The notes below the pieces were generated by a model. That model saw nothing but the letters and a program-made list of their open reading frames with translations. It made no database searches and was not told where the DNA came from. This document shows, piece after piece, positions 42,195-51,568 of a stretch of DNA of 64,000 nucleotides. The translations under genes were made by a program, and so were the position numbers. Source of the stretch: Bacillota bacterium (lineage in GTDB: Bacteria > Bacillota > Ch66 > Ch109); NCBI GenBank assembly GCA_013178275.1, contig JABLWZ010000004.1, forward strand, positions 1 to 64,000. Reading direction: 5' to 3'. Each line of letters starts with the position of its first letter. Position 1 is the stretch's first letter.

Positions 42195-43201
42195 GTTAAT
42201 ACAGCCTCCTCATTTCTATTTAAGGCTTTTTTCAAGAAACCAATTGATTTCTTTAACTTCTTAATTTCATCCTGATTTTTAGCTTTTTGTAATTTTAACT
42301 TAAATATGTCATCTTCAAGTAAGTAAATAACCTTTCGTTGTTCCATTATTAATTCTTGGGCCTTTATGGTATCCTGCTGAGCTAAAATAATTTCTTTTAA
42401 AACAACCTCAATTTTAGCTGCTTGTGATAAAGAAAAGTCAGGGGACATAGCAATAAAACCCCTTATTGCAGCACCAGTAGCACCGCCCAAAAGAGCACCT
42501 CCACCCACAATAACAGCTAATCCTCCAGCCATTCCAAATCCTCCAGCTGCAATTGCGCCCCCTCCTAAAGCTGCTAACCCTGCACTAATTGCGGCTGCCC
42601 CAGCCAAACCTTTAGCTGCAAAAAGTGGAGCAATTGTAGGTGCCAAAAACGCTGCGACAGCGGCAAATACAATGACAGCAACTAAAACAATCCATTTATA
42701 CTCATTACCGCCTATTCCTTTAATTGCATTTTTATATGCCAATAAAAACTTCGACACATAAGTAGGTTCAATATTCAAAAACCTGGCTAATATTTCTGTG
42801 TCCTGTTTCTGTTTATCTTCACTAACTACTTTAAGTTTTTTGTATTGATCATCATTACTTTCACCCAAAGGATAATAGGGAATAAAGGTTACTAGTTCAA
42901 GTAAAATGAGAAACATGGGTGTTCTTGTTGGGGCAGCCTTCCTTATCCTATTAGCAGCACCTTCTAAAACATATTCATTCCATAAATTAAAATCATTATC
43001 TCCAGCAAATTCACGGGCTTCATTGATTTCTAGCATATTTTCAATATTTTTTCTAAAAGCATTATGCCATTGAATTTTCTTTGTTTTAACTGATGTATCT
43101 TTCTCCCTTTCAACATCCTTTGTTACAAGATAATATTGCATGCTAAAAAGTAATCTTGATTGTTCATAATCCAATCCAAACATGTCTATTATGTTGCTCA
43201 T
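42191..43201 (-). CDS. Unrecognised protein with glycine-zipper membrane region and C-terminal coiled coil
   Basis: 336 residues. Residues 1-165 are a mostly helical soluble domain (LLFSMQYYLVTKDVEREKD; ILARFLNIEPTYVSKFLLAYKNA). Residues 168-248 are a long hydrophobic, Gly/Ala-rich region (IVLVAVIVFAAVAAFLAPTI, then repeated GG and GA pairs) like glycine-zipper or pore-forming segments. Residues about 260-330 form a coiled coil (KLKLQKAKNQDEIKKLKKSI). First gene after the WYL regulator, about 46 bases downstream, and coupled to the next gene. A membrane effector is a plausible role (inference). Confidence 0.75.
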   Translation of the reverse strand: MSNIIDMFGLDYEQSRLLFSMQYYLVTKDVEREKDTSVKTKKIQWHNAFRKNIENMLEINEAREFAGDNDFNLWNEYVLEGAANRIRKAAPTRTPMFLILLELVTFIPYYPLGESNDDQYKKLKVVSEDKQKQDTEILARFLNIEPTYVSKFLLAYKNAIKGIGGNEYKWIVLVAVIVFAAVAAFLAPTIAPLFAAKGLAGAAAISAGLAALGGGAIAAGGFGMAGGLAVIVGGGALLGGATGAAIRGFIAMSPDFSLSQAAKIEVVLKEIILAQQDTIKAQELIMEQRKVIYLLEDDIFKLKLQKAKNQDEIKKLKKSIGFLKKALNRNEEAVLT

Positions 43202-43247
43202 TTAAGTACCTAACCTCCCATCAAACATTATTTGTTTTTTTAATCCC

Positions 43248-44237
43248 TTAATATAAAGCAGTAACTGACAGAACATACTCCTTTATTTCATGCCTTACTT
43301 TTGCTGGCTCCAGCACCTCCACGGTATTCCCCCAGTGGATCAGCCAGCCTATAAGCTCCTGCATGCCGCAGACGTAGTAGGAGACTACAATCGAGCCATC
43401 TTTCATCTCCTCCACGATTTCCTGCGAGGAGTGATACTTCATGTTCCGAACCAGGTGCGCTACCCGCTGACTGAAGCGGACTACTACCCGGTAGCAGTCT
43501 CCGTCGTTGATAACCCCCCAGCTGGGCGCCATGTACTCCTGCAGCGAGAACTCCTTAGGGTATTTAAAGCGTTCGCTGGTATAAGCCAGCACCTGGTTGA
43601 TCTGGTCGATACGAAAGACCCTGATGTCATCCCTTAACAGACATCGGCCAACCACATACCAGTTCTGCCGCTTGCAGATTAGGCCATAGGGTTCAACCAC
43701 CCGCTCGGTTTCCTCCCCGCTGTGGCCTACAAAATACCAGAGCTTAACCCGGTACGAATCCCTTACGGCTTCTACCAGTTTTATGAAATGTTCTCCGGTT
43801 TTTAGCGGATCAATCAGGCTTTCCTCAACGATGTGGATACGTTTCTGGAGGTTCTCTACGGCGAGCTTCTGGGGATCGTAGTGGTATTTGAATAGTGTTG
43901 AGATGAGGGCGTTCTTAATTTCTTCGAAATGTCCGGTAAGGGCTGATCCCTTATGCTGCAGCAGACTCAAAAAGATCACCGTGGCTTTCTCAGGGCTCAA
44001 GCTAGGTAGGTAACCATGTTTCAGCCGGATCCGTGATCCACGGCCATCCTCCTGCCTTATCAGCGGTACTACCAGGTCGTTTTCGATTATTTTCAGGTCT
44101 CGGTAGATGGTTCGCTCGGTAACCTCGAATTTATCCGCCAGTTCCCTGACTGTAACACCTCCGTAGGGTGTCTTCTTGTTGAGCTGGTCGATGATAATAT
44201 TTATCCGCAGGCCTTTCGAAGTATCTCCTCTCGGCAT
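43248..44237 (-). CDS. HTH/WYL-domain transcriptional regulator
   Basis: 329 residues from ATG 44235-44237, six bases after GGAGGTGG; the upstream extension is unlikely. N-terminal HTH_11 (VTVRELADKFEVTERTIYRDLKIIEND) followed by a WYL domain (IDPLKTGEHFIKLVEAVRDSYRV, RVVEPYGLICKRQNWYVVGRCLLRDDIRVFRIDQI) and a WCX tail. WYL proteins are ligand- or nucleotide-responsive repressors often found beside phage-defence and DNA-repair genes. It lies directly upstream of the three-gene accessory operon on the same strand, so it probably controls it. A remnant of a close paralogue lies at 38304-38560. Confidence 0.9.
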   Translation of the reverse strand: MPRGDTSKGLRINIIIDQLNKKTPYGGVTVRELADKFEVTERTIYRDLKIIENDLVVPLIRQEDGRGSRIRLKHGYLPSLSPEKATVIFLSLLQHKGSALTGHFEEIKNALISTLFKYHYDPQKLAVENLQKRIHIVEESLIDPLKTGEHFIKLVEAVRDSYRVKLWYFVGHSGEETERVVEPYGLICKRQNWYVVGRCLLRDDIRVFRIDQINQVLAYTSERFKYPKEFSLQEYMAPSWGVINDGDCYRVVVRFSQRVAHLVRNMKYHSSQEIVEEMKDGSIVVSYYVCGMQELIGWLIHWGNTVEVLEPAKVRHEIKEYVLSVTALY

Positions 44238-44408
44238 CTGTTCCACCTCCGGCTGTAGGTCCGTGAACAGAGGTATATAACTTATCGACAAAAGTGGGGC
44301 CCAAATGGTAGTATTCGGCAGATTATTCACAATTCCTTCGTAAATGTATACATAATTATAATTTTTTTGCTCTATGTAGCTTCTAAGGCTAATTATTCAG
44401 GGTTATCT

Positions 44409-45671
44409 TTATCTTCTCTTTCTACCCCTTCCGGTCATCGTAGTATAAGCTGAGTTAAGCACTTGTTTCCGAGTTGTCTTATACTTGCTGGTCCCCTCTG
44501 AAATGCAGTTGAGATTCATTTCGAGGTCGTTGATCTCATTCATCAGTTCTGCATCTTCATCCATGGATTCAGATAACTCCATCATACTGTGGAGATGCTT
44601 CTGCAAAACCCTGCGGCTTCCCTCGAAATCCCCGTCGTCAGCCAACTTTATCGCCTCCTCCTTGGCCTTTGCGGCCTGGAGGATCTCGACGTACTTGACC
44701 ACTTCCAGGTTCTCAGAGGGTTCGCTGCCGTCAGCGTTGAAATCCACCTTCAGATTGGCCTTCAGGTTGACCAGGGCCAGATTCCGCCGCACGTCAGCGT
44801 ACTCTATCTCCATCTCCAGGAGCTGATTTACCCCCTGGGGATTTGGCACAACATTGAGGGCCATCACGATGGTCTTGGTCTCACCGCTGTATATGTCAGG
44901 CAGGGTAACGATGAGGCCTTTTTCCCCCACCTCGGGAACATAGCCCAGGACCCCGCATTCATCCACCACCGGTCCCGGGGTGATCTTCACCCTGATGTTC
45001 TGAGCCACGATACTCAGCAGCCCGCTTAGTTCCTGCTCGAAGATCCCGGGTATCTGGTCGGGGGACTCGATATAGTAGAAGTTGCCCGAACCTGCCTCCG
45101 CCATGCTCTTTAACAGGTTCTCCTGGAAATCCTCACCGAGCCCGAAGGTCGAGAGCGTTACCCCCGAGCTTGCGACTTCCCTGGCCATGTTCGTAAGCGA
45201 TTCGGGGTCGGTGACTCCTACATTGGCCATCCCGTCAGTCAGGAGCAGCACCCGGTTGATCCTCTCGCGCCCAAAGTTCTTCCTGACCTCGCTTATCCCC
45301 GCTAACATGCCGCCGCTCAGGTTGGTGGATCCCCCCGGGTAGATCGATTTGACCTCTTTCCTGATCAGGTCCTTGTTCAGGATGTTAGCGCTGGGCCGCA
45401 GCAGGTCCACGCTATCGTCAAATGTCACCACCGACCCGTAATCTTCCTCGCTCAGGTGTCCCAGGGCGAAAGCCACCGCCTTCTTCGTGTATCCCAGCTT
45501 GTCCCCCGCCATGCTCCCGCTACGGTCGATCACGAAAGAGAGGTTCTGTTGCGGCCGTTTCTCCATCGGCAGCTCCGGCGCATTAAGTTTCAGCATCACA
45601 AATGCAGTCTGCTCTTTATCAGCCATCAGGAAACTCCTATCCAAAGCAACTTGAACATTGATCTTCTCCAA
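44409..45671 (-). CDS. von Willebrand factor A domain protein
   Basis: 420 residues if started at TTG 45669-45671, which has AAGGGGG 7-8 bases upstream; the ATG at 45692 has no ribosome site. VWA domain with MIDAS DRSGSM (DxSxS), GGSTNLSGG for the Thr ligand and LLLTDGM for the Asp; then the VWA-associated beta region (ITPGPVVDECGVLGYVPEVGEKGL) and a helical C-terminus (EGSRRVLQKHLHSMMELSE). No signal or membrane segment. VWA proteins mediate metal-dependent protein contacts; the partner is unknown and no MoxR ATPase is nearby. Confidence 0.88.
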   Translation of the reverse strand: MEKINVQVALDRSFLMADKEQTAFVMLKLNAPELPMEKRPQQNLSFVIDRSGSMAGDKLGYTKKAVAFALGHLSEEDYGSVVTFDDSVDLLRPSANILNKDLIRKEVKSIYPGGSTNLSGGMLAGISEVRKNFGRERINRVLLLTDGMANVGVTDPESLTNMAREVASSGVTLSTFGLGEDFQENLLKSMAEAGSGNFYYIESPDQIPGIFEQELSGLLSIVAQNIRVKITPGPVVDECGVLGYVPEVGEKGLIVTLPDIYSGETKTIVMALNVVPNPQGVNQLLEMEIEYADVRRNLALVNLKANLKVDFNADGSEPSENLEVVKYVEILQAAKAKEEAIKLADDGDFEGSRRVLQKHLHSMMELSESMDEDAELMNEINDLEMNLNCISEGTSKYKTTRKQVLNSAYTTMTGRGRKRR

Positions 45672-45692
45672 AGGTATTACCCCCTTCAACAT

Positions 45693-46118
45693 TTTTTGAT
45701 ACGTAAAGGTCTGGGAAACAGCCCAACCTCACTATTTGTTACTGCTGTAATTATAAGAAATAGTACAGACAATATTTTGTCAGAATAAAATGTAATAGAG
45801 AAAGTCATCTCGAAAGGTAGTGAGAGGACTTTCTCTTAGGGATTTTATCTTTTAATTTGTATTTTTACTACTGCGCATTAATAACGATGCGAGACCGTAT
45901 TTCTCAGTATTATCAGGTCTCTCACATATCACAGATTCTTATTTTTCAAGGCCTCCCTGCCAGAGGGGGAGTTACCCCGTCCATGAAAAAACTGGTTTTC
46001 CACCCCATCTGTGATAATAGTATGATAAGAAGTCTTTTTCTTTCCAAACCTCCTAACAACAAACTGTTTGGATATCTGTTTATTCATGTTTTTCTCTCGT
46101 TTCCCTACTGAAGCAAAT
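45693..46118. other. Intergenic region with terminator after the anion transporter gene
   Basis: No supported gene. AGAGAAAGTC (45797-45806) pairs with GACTTTCTCT (45827-45836); read on the minus strand this ends the transporter transcript and is followed by ATTACATTTTATT. Confidence 0.55.
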
Positions 46119-47528
46119 TCATTGAATTAGCCCAAGCAGCTTCCAGTAGGGAATGCTTAATAATAAACCCACGGTCGATATTACTGCGTAAGCAGTTGAC
46201 AGCTTTACCATCTGTCCGTGCTCTACCATCTCACCGCCGGTAGCATAAAAGACGCTCAGGTAAGTAGAGTTTTCGTAAAACGCAAACCAGACGTTGGTTG
46301 AGGCGAAAACCACCATTGTAATAATCCACGGGTTTATTCCGTGTGCAGACGACAAAGGAATCAATACTAATGTAAACACCACTGCCGTCGCAGCAATTGA
46401 CACGATTAAAAATCGGGAAAGGATGACGGCGCCAGCGAGCAGAACGATAAATATGTATGGGTGTGACATATAAGCAGTAATTGAATGCTCTAGGGTTTTA
46501 CCAATCCACTTATCAATATTCAGTGTTTGTATCACATCTCCCATATTGTTGACGCTGCCTATAAAAAGCACAGCCGTCCAGTCAACTTTTGTGCGGAAGT
46601 CCTCGCGGTCAAAGATATTGAAACTCAACAAGGCACACATACCAGTGACCGCTACTACCCCAGCGGATATCCCATGTATGCGTTCGGTTATCCATAGTAT
46701 TATAGTAATCAACAGAATAGCCAGGGTTATCTTCTCATCGCGTGTCATAGACCCCATTGATGCCATTTGATCGCTTATCCTGAGGTGAGTAGTAGTGGCG
46801 GGCCGATAAAGCTGATGAATAACTAAAGCCGAGGCCGCTATCATAAAAATTCCCCAGGGTAGTGACGCGATCAACCAGTACCACCAGGAAAACTGTGCTT
46901 GTACCTGCTGAGGAAGCAGCCCGTAAAGCATGAAACAAACAAAAGATGAGCTAAAAAACAGCGGCCCGGTTGAACAGAAACCGATATACATTGCCCCAAA
47001 GATACCTGCCGCCCCGGAGCTTTTTCGTGGATAGCCTAAAGTGTCGCTGATATTTAAAGCGATTGGAGCCGCTATTACTCCTTTGGCGGTTATACTGGGA
47101 ATTAACGGCGCAGTCAATAACCCCGCACCTAGCAAACCTAAAACCTGACCCGAGAAATTAGACGGAAATAAATTAATAACAATGAGGGCCAGGCGTTTTA
47201 ACAATCCACACTTGGTTGCCGCTACCCCGATACCGAAGGCTCCCACCATGATCCAAAACGAGTCCGTTGCGAAATTGGCAAATGCCTGGTTAAATGTAAC
47301 AGCTTTGGTAGTTACCCATAGAACACACATTAACAAACCAACCACATACTCAGGCAGAACGTTTAGGATCCAAAATATTACCGCCCAGACGATGGTGCCC
47401 AGAATCCTCATCGCTTGTACGGTGAGCCCGTCTGGGGGCTGGAGCGTCGCAATATACACCCCCAGTCCCACGGCGGTGATCGCACCGGCAGTTCTGGAGT
47501 AGTTCGACCATTTAAGCGTTTGTCCCAT
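46119..47528 (-). CDS. DASS/SLC13-type dicarboxylate or anion transporter
   Basis: 469 residues from ATG 47526-47528 (AAAGGA upstream; the preceding TTG is less likely). About 12 hydrophobic spans. The DASS/CitT pattern is seen in the repeated SITAKGVIAAPIALNISDTLGYP and IWAVIFWILNVLPEYVVGLLMCVLWV, and late VWFAFYENSTYLSVFYATGG. Such carriers import di- and tricarboxylates or sulfate with Na+ or by exchange. It lies downstream of a CBS-PAS sigma-54 regulator on the same strand, which probably controls it. The substrate cannot be read; the nearby kor/gdh genes suggest a C4/C5 acid. Confidence 0.85.
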   Translation of the reverse strand: MGQTLKWSNYSRTAGAITAVGLGVYIATLQPPDGLTVQAMRILGTIVWAVIFWILNVLPEYVVGLLMCVLWVTTKAVTFNQAFANFATDSFWIMVGAFGIGVAATKCGLLKRLALIVINLFPSNFSGQVLGLLGAGLLTAPLIPSITAKGVIAAPIALNISDTLGYPRKSSGAAGIFGAMYIGFCSTGPLFFSSSFVCFMLYGLLPQQVQAQFSWWYWLIASLPWGIFMIAASALVIHQLYRPATTTHLRISDQMASMGSMTRDEKITLAILLITIILWITERIHGISAGVVAVTGMCALLSFNIFDREDFRTKVDWTAVLFIGSVNNMGDVIQTLNIDKWIGKTLEHSITAYMSHPYIFIVLLAGAVILSRFLIVSIAATAVVFTLVLIPLSSAHGINPWIITMVVFASTNVWFAFYENSTYLSVFYATGGEMVEHGQMVKLSTAYAVISTVGLLLSIPYWKLLGLIQ

Positions 47529-47567
47529 CAATCTTCTGGTCCTTTCGAACTGGCTTCTTATAGAAGT

Positions 47568-47675
47568 TTAAAAAATTTCGAACAGCCTTTCCGCCAATTG
47601 GGCTATCTCCATTGCCGCCGCGGAAGCATCTTCTGTAGTGGCCGCCTTTTTCTTCACATCTATGGTGATATTTAT
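47568..47675 (-). CDS. Candidate 29-35 residue small protein with unusual start
   Basis: A frame reads NITIDVKKKAATTEDASAAA then MEIAQLAERLFEIF and stops at TAA 47568-47570. It looks protein-like (amphipathic helix). A strong GGAGG overlapping the end of the sigma-54 gene precedes it, but the codon at proper distance is ATA (47673-47675); the first standard start, GTG at 47655-47657, is 28 bases away. It lies between regulator and transporter genes. Confidence 0.35.
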   Translation of the reverse strand: MNITIDVKKKAATTEDASAAAMEIAQLAERLFEIF

Positions 47676-47681
47676 GAATGT

Positions 47682-49835
47682 TTAGCCTCCTTTTTTTCGG
47701 GGTAATTGGCATAAATCGGTATTGTTTTCTAATATCTTTTTTATCCGGATCATTTTTCTTACAAGCGTTGACTGGTCTATTCCCAGGGACGCAGCAGCCT
47801 TGTAGGTATTTCCGTATTGATCGATTGCATGGGTAATCATATATTTTTCTAGTTTTAACACTGCTTCTTTGAGGTTAGACGCACCATTCAGTTCGAAGCC
47901 TTTAATCCTAAAACCGTTATCGCCTTTCATTGAGGGTGGCAAGTAATCCTTAATTATTATTGCTCCCGGGCTGGTAACGTACAGGCTCTCGATTAAGTTC
48001 TCCAACTCCCTTATGTTTCCCGGCCAATAGTATTCCAAAAATATTCTGATAGTCTCAGCGTCAAGTCTTCTTTGTATGTTATACTTCTTTGAATTCTTAT
48101 CTAAAAAATATCCAAGGAGAGAAGGAATATCTTCTTTTCTAGCCCGAAGCGGAGGTATATATATTTGAACAACCTTGAGCCTAAAAAAAAGGTCCTCGCG
48201 AAAGCTTCCCTGCGAAACCATTTGCTCTAAATCTTTGTTGGTCGCCGCTAAAAAACGAACGTTTATTTTCTGAGTATTAACCCCGCCGATTCTTGTCAGC
48301 TCCTTCTCCTGTAATACTCGTAGAAGCTTAACCTGGAGAGTAAAAGGCAGGTCACCTATTTCATCCAGGAGTACCGTGCCGTTGTTTGCCATTTCAAATA
48401 TCCCGGCCTTGCCCTCTTTACTAGCTCCGGTAAATGCTCCTCGTTCATAGCCGAATAACTCGGACTCTAACAGAGCTTCCGGTATCGCACCGCAATTTAT
48501 TTTGATAAAGGGCCCTTCCTTCCGATTGCTGCAGTTATGGATAAGTTTAGCTATTACTTCTTTGCCAACGCCCGATTCACCAAGTAAGAGTACATTTACA
48601 TCTACTTGTGCTACTCGGTAGCAAAGGTCGATCGTCTTCTGCATTTCTGGAGAATTAGTAGAAAGCAGGAATGGTTCTTTTTCGCAGCCGCTCAGGGTCA
48701 TTAACTCGGTTCGATACCTTCTGTTAAGGCTTTTACTCTCATTTAGTTCCTGCTTCAGGTTTTCAATCTCAGTCAAATCCCTGACGTTAATTACTACTCT
48801 AAAAATCTTGCCATTATCGTTTTTTACCGGGTTAGCGGTAATCAGGAGACGATTGCCCAAAGGAGACACGTTAACTTGAGTTACAGAATTACAGGTTTTA
48901 AGTACGTTTTCTATTATTAAGGAGGCATAGTGACCTTCCGCCACTAATTCCTTAATCGAATGGTCAATTATCATGGTTTCCTTTAGGCCAATCAAACGAA
49001 TTGACGCTTCGTTGGCCTGGCGGATTATTCCCTGGCAGTCGGTCACTATGATCCCGTCATAAGAAGACTCTATCAAGGCCCTGAGTTCCTTATTCAATTC
49101 TTTTACGATCGTAAGTTCTTTAGCCAGGAACTCGAACTCGGTTATATCGTGAAATATACTGATAGCGCCTATTATTTCCCCGTTTTCAATAATTGGGCTT
49201 CTGTTTGCAATATATACCCTGGTGCCTTGTGAAAAAGCAATTGGCACCCGGTATTCAAACTGGTTTTTCCCAGTGTTTAGAACATCTAATAGACCAGTAG
49301 GTATCAAGACCTCGGGTAAGGGTTTGCCGATTGCCGATTCACGAGACCTGCGGGTCATTTTTTCCGCAGCCGGGTTAAAAATTTTAATAATCCCCTGTTT
49401 ATTTATGACCACGATACCGGTAGGAGCCGCGTTAAGAACGGCATCCATCTCTCTGCTCAAGGTTTTTCTCTCTGAGAATAAACATAAAGTTAATTGAGTT
49501 TTGGTAATCAGACCAAGCAGTTTTCCTTCTTTGTTAAGAACCGCCAGTATGTCTTCCGGTACCTTCCATGCTTCTTTTACGGTAGTATTTGTTGTCACCG
49601 AGGCAAACCCGGTTCCTTTTAACTGCCCTACGGTCAGGTCATGACCCGCATCAACCAGCAAAAGCACTGCATCCCTGTCCAGAACCTGTGAAAGCGCTCC
49701 ATTTTTTACTATTCCTACCGGGTTTATGGATCCTTTATCCCTCCACAGTTCCAGCAAGTCTCTAATGCTTTGTTCATGATTCAAGGTTAAGGGTTTATGG
49801 TTAAGCTTGATCAAAACATCGAGCATGTTATTCAT
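47682..49835 (-). CDS. Sigma-54-dependent regulator with CBS pair and two PAS domains
   Basis: 717 residues; AGGAGGT before the ATG. Residues 1-120 are a CBS pair (SIRDLLELWRDKGSINPVGIV; GKLLGLITKTQL), 130-235 and 250-370 are PAS domains, about 395-630 the AAA+ domain with Walker A GESGVGKE, loop GAFTGA, Walker B GTVLLDEIGDLP, and the C-terminus is a Fis/TyrR-type HTH (TYKAAASLGIDQSTLVRKM). CBS pairs bind adenine nucleotides, so energy state may be one input. Likely activates the downstream transporter and perhaps the gdh/kor genes (inference). Confidence 0.93.
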   Translation of the reverse strand: MNNMLDVLIKLNHKPLTLNHEQSIRDLLELWRDKGSINPVGIVKNGALSQVLDRDAVLLLVDAGHDLTVGQLKGTGFASVTTNTTVKEAWKVPEDILAVLNKEGKLLGLITKTQLTLCLFSERKTLSREMDAVLNAAPTGIVVINKQGIIKIFNPAAEKMTRRSRESAIGKPLPEVLIPTGLLDVLNTGKNQFEYRVPIAFSQGTRVYIANRSPIIENGEIIGAISIFHDITEFEFLAKELTIVKELNKELRALIESSYDGIIVTDCQGIIRQANEASIRLIGLKETMIIDHSIKELVAEGHYASLIIENVLKTCNSVTQVNVSPLGNRLLITANPVKNDNGKIFRVVINVRDLTEIENLKQELNESKSLNRRYRTELMTLSGCEKEPFLLSTNSPEMQKTIDLCYRVAQVDVNVLLLGESGVGKEVIAKLIHNCSNRKEGPFIKINCGAIPEALLESELFGYERGAFTGASKEGKAGIFEMANNGTVLLDEIGDLPFTLQVKLLRVLQEKELTRIGGVNTQKINVRFLAATNKDLEQMVSQGSFREDLFFRLKVVQIYIPPLRARKEDIPSLLGYFLDKNSKKYNIQRRLDAETIRIFLEYYWPGNIRELENLIESLYVTSPGAIIIKDYLPPSMKGDNGFRIKGFELNGASNLKEAVLKLEKYMITHAIDQYGNTYKAAASLGIDQSTLVRKMIRIKKILENNTDLCQLPRKKGG

Positions 49836-49884
49836 CTTAATACCTCCTTTCCTGGTTTCTTAGATATTTAATCAATATACATTT

Positions 49885-49908
49885 CAGGAGGACGTATCAG
49901 TCCTCCTG
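49885..49908. terminator. Hairpin between the kor operon end and the sigma-54 regulator
   Basis: CAGGAGGAC (49885-49893) pairs perfectly with GTCCTCCTG (49900-49908). It follows the GltD-like gene on the minus strand and precedes the regulator; there is no minus-strand U-run, so termination is likely but not certain. Confidence 0.55.
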
Positions 49909-49962
49909 ATTCTTTGGGTTAGTTTTTTGTGATGAATTTCGCCCCAGTTTTAACTCGTTAGA

Positions 49963-51543
49963 TTAATTGATCGTTATTGCAAAATCAGGGCAGACATTCC
50001 TACACCTTAGGCAGCCAACGCAATTTTCTCCATGTAAAGCTGTCATAGGCTTATAGCCACTTTCATTAAATGCTTCAGAGGTTTCAAAAACTTTAACAGT
50101 ACAAACCTCTTTACAATAATTACATTCTTTACAAAGAGAGGAATTAACGTCTACGTTGTATTCGCGGATATCGCAGCCCAGGCAGCGGCCCGCTTCCCTT
50201 GCGGCCGCCTGTTCGTCAAATCCCTGTTCCACCTGGGTGAACCCTTCCAGACGCTTCACCAGAGGAATTGTTTCCGCTGCGGTACGGCAGGTGTCCAGCG
50301 GAGCCGGTTCGCCGCTGACCGCTTCAGTGTCGGCAGCCAGCTTCTCATCAATGCGTCCGTCACCACCCAAATATAAGTCAACAGCGGCAGCCGCCTGCCG
50401 GCCTTGAGCAATTGCCTCGATAATCGAGGCCGGCCCGGTCACCACATCACCCGCAGCGAAGATTCCCGATCTGACAAAGCCGGTATCGACGGCGCCGTAT
50501 TTGTTACCAGGCAATCCTACCGCAGCCGCTTCTGCTGACTGTCCAACCGCTTCCACCAAGAGATCGAAGGCAACGGTGAATTCGCTACCGGCAATCGGCA
50601 CTGGGCGCGGCCGGCCGCTTGAATCTCTGTCCCCCAGGTCCATTCTGGTGCAGACCACTTGATCTTTGTTGATCTTAATCGGCGCCGCTAAAAACTCGAA
50701 CCGCACTCCCTCTTCCAGGGCATCACGGATTTCGTTCGGGTCGGCCGGCATTTCCGCCCGGGTTCGCCGGTAAATAATAATTACTTCCTGCGCTCCCAGG
50801 CGGCGAGCCGCTCTGGCCACGTCCACGGCTGTGTTGCCGCCGCCTACAACCACAACTTTATTACCGGTTGTCACCGGCTGTCCGGTGTTAATCTGTTCCA
50901 GAAAACTGACTCCATCAATCATACGTGCTGAGCTGTCCGTCGGAGCTCCGGTCTTTGACCCGGCCCACGCCCCGGTCGCCGTAATAACCGCATCAAAACC
51001 AGTATCCAGCAGAGCTTGCGCCGATTTGACCCGGTAATTCGTTTTGATCTTCACGCCCCGGCTGGTAATTACAGCAATCTCCTCGTCAACCACCTGATTG
51101 GGCAGGCGGTATTCAGGAATGGCGTACCGCATCATCCCCCCGGGCTGCGGCCTGGATTCTAAAACAATGACTTGATGTCCTTTGCCAGCCAGATAATAGG
51201 CAGCTGTCAAGCCACCCGGTCCCGCCCCAATCACGGCTACTGCCTTGTTGGTGAGAGGAGCGGCCGGGATTGGGTCTTTCCAGGCGGCTGATTTTTCCGC
51301 CGCCGCCCGCTTCAGCAGGCGAATCGCCACCGGTTCGTCATACTGATGTCGAGCGCACATCGCTTCACAGGGGTGAATACAGACATTTCCGCAAACAGCT
51401 GGAAAAGGAATCCTCTCCCTGATTACCGCCAAGGCTTGATCGTATTGGCCGGCTTTAATAAACCTGATATACCGGGGAACATCAACACCGGCAGGACAAG
51501 CCCCCTGACAAGGAGCAATTTTATTTTTAGGGAAAACAGACAT
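49963..51543 (-). CDS. GltD-like FAD oxidoreductase with C-terminal 2[4Fe-4S] ferredoxin domain
   Basis: 526 residues, preceded by GGAAGGAG. N-terminal cysteine block CQGACPAGVDVPRYI and CGNVCIHPCEAMCAR binds 4Fe-4S clusters; then FAD motif VAVIGAGPGGLTAAYYLAGKGH (about 105-126), NAD(P) motif VVVVGGGNTAVDVARAARRLG, and a C-terminal ferredoxin-like pair CKECNYCKEVC and CVGCLRCRNVCP. It is the last gene of the korABC operon and lacks a separate ferredoxin subunit gene beside it, so the tail could take the place of KorD and link 2-oxoacid oxidation to NAD(P) (inference). Confidence 0.88.
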   Translation of the reverse strand: MSVFPKNKIAPCQGACPAGVDVPRYIRFIKAGQYDQALAVIRERIPFPAVCGNVCIHPCEAMCARHQYDEPVAIRLLKRAAAEKSAAWKDPIPAAPLTNKAVAVIGAGPGGLTAAYYLAGKGHQVIVLESRPQPGGMMRYAIPEYRLPNQVVDEEIAVITSRGVKIKTNYRVKSAQALLDTGFDAVITATGAWAGSKTGAPTDSSARMIDGVSFLEQINTGQPVTTGNKVVVVGGGNTAVDVARAARRLGAQEVIIIYRRTRAEMPADPNEIRDALEEGVRFEFLAAPIKINKDQVVCTRMDLGDRDSSGRPRPVPIAGSEFTVAFDLLVEAVGQSAEAAAVGLPGNKYGAVDTGFVRSGIFAAGDVVTGPASIIEAIAQGRQAAAAVDLYLGGDGRIDEKLAADTEAVSGEPAPLDTCRTAAETIPLVKRLEGFTQVEQGFDEQAAAREAGRCLGCDIREYNVDVNSSLCKECNYCKEVCTVKVFETSEAFNESGYKPMTALHGENCVGCLRCRNVCPDFAITIN

Positions 51544-51568
51544 TATTCTTCCACACTCCTTCCAGCCT

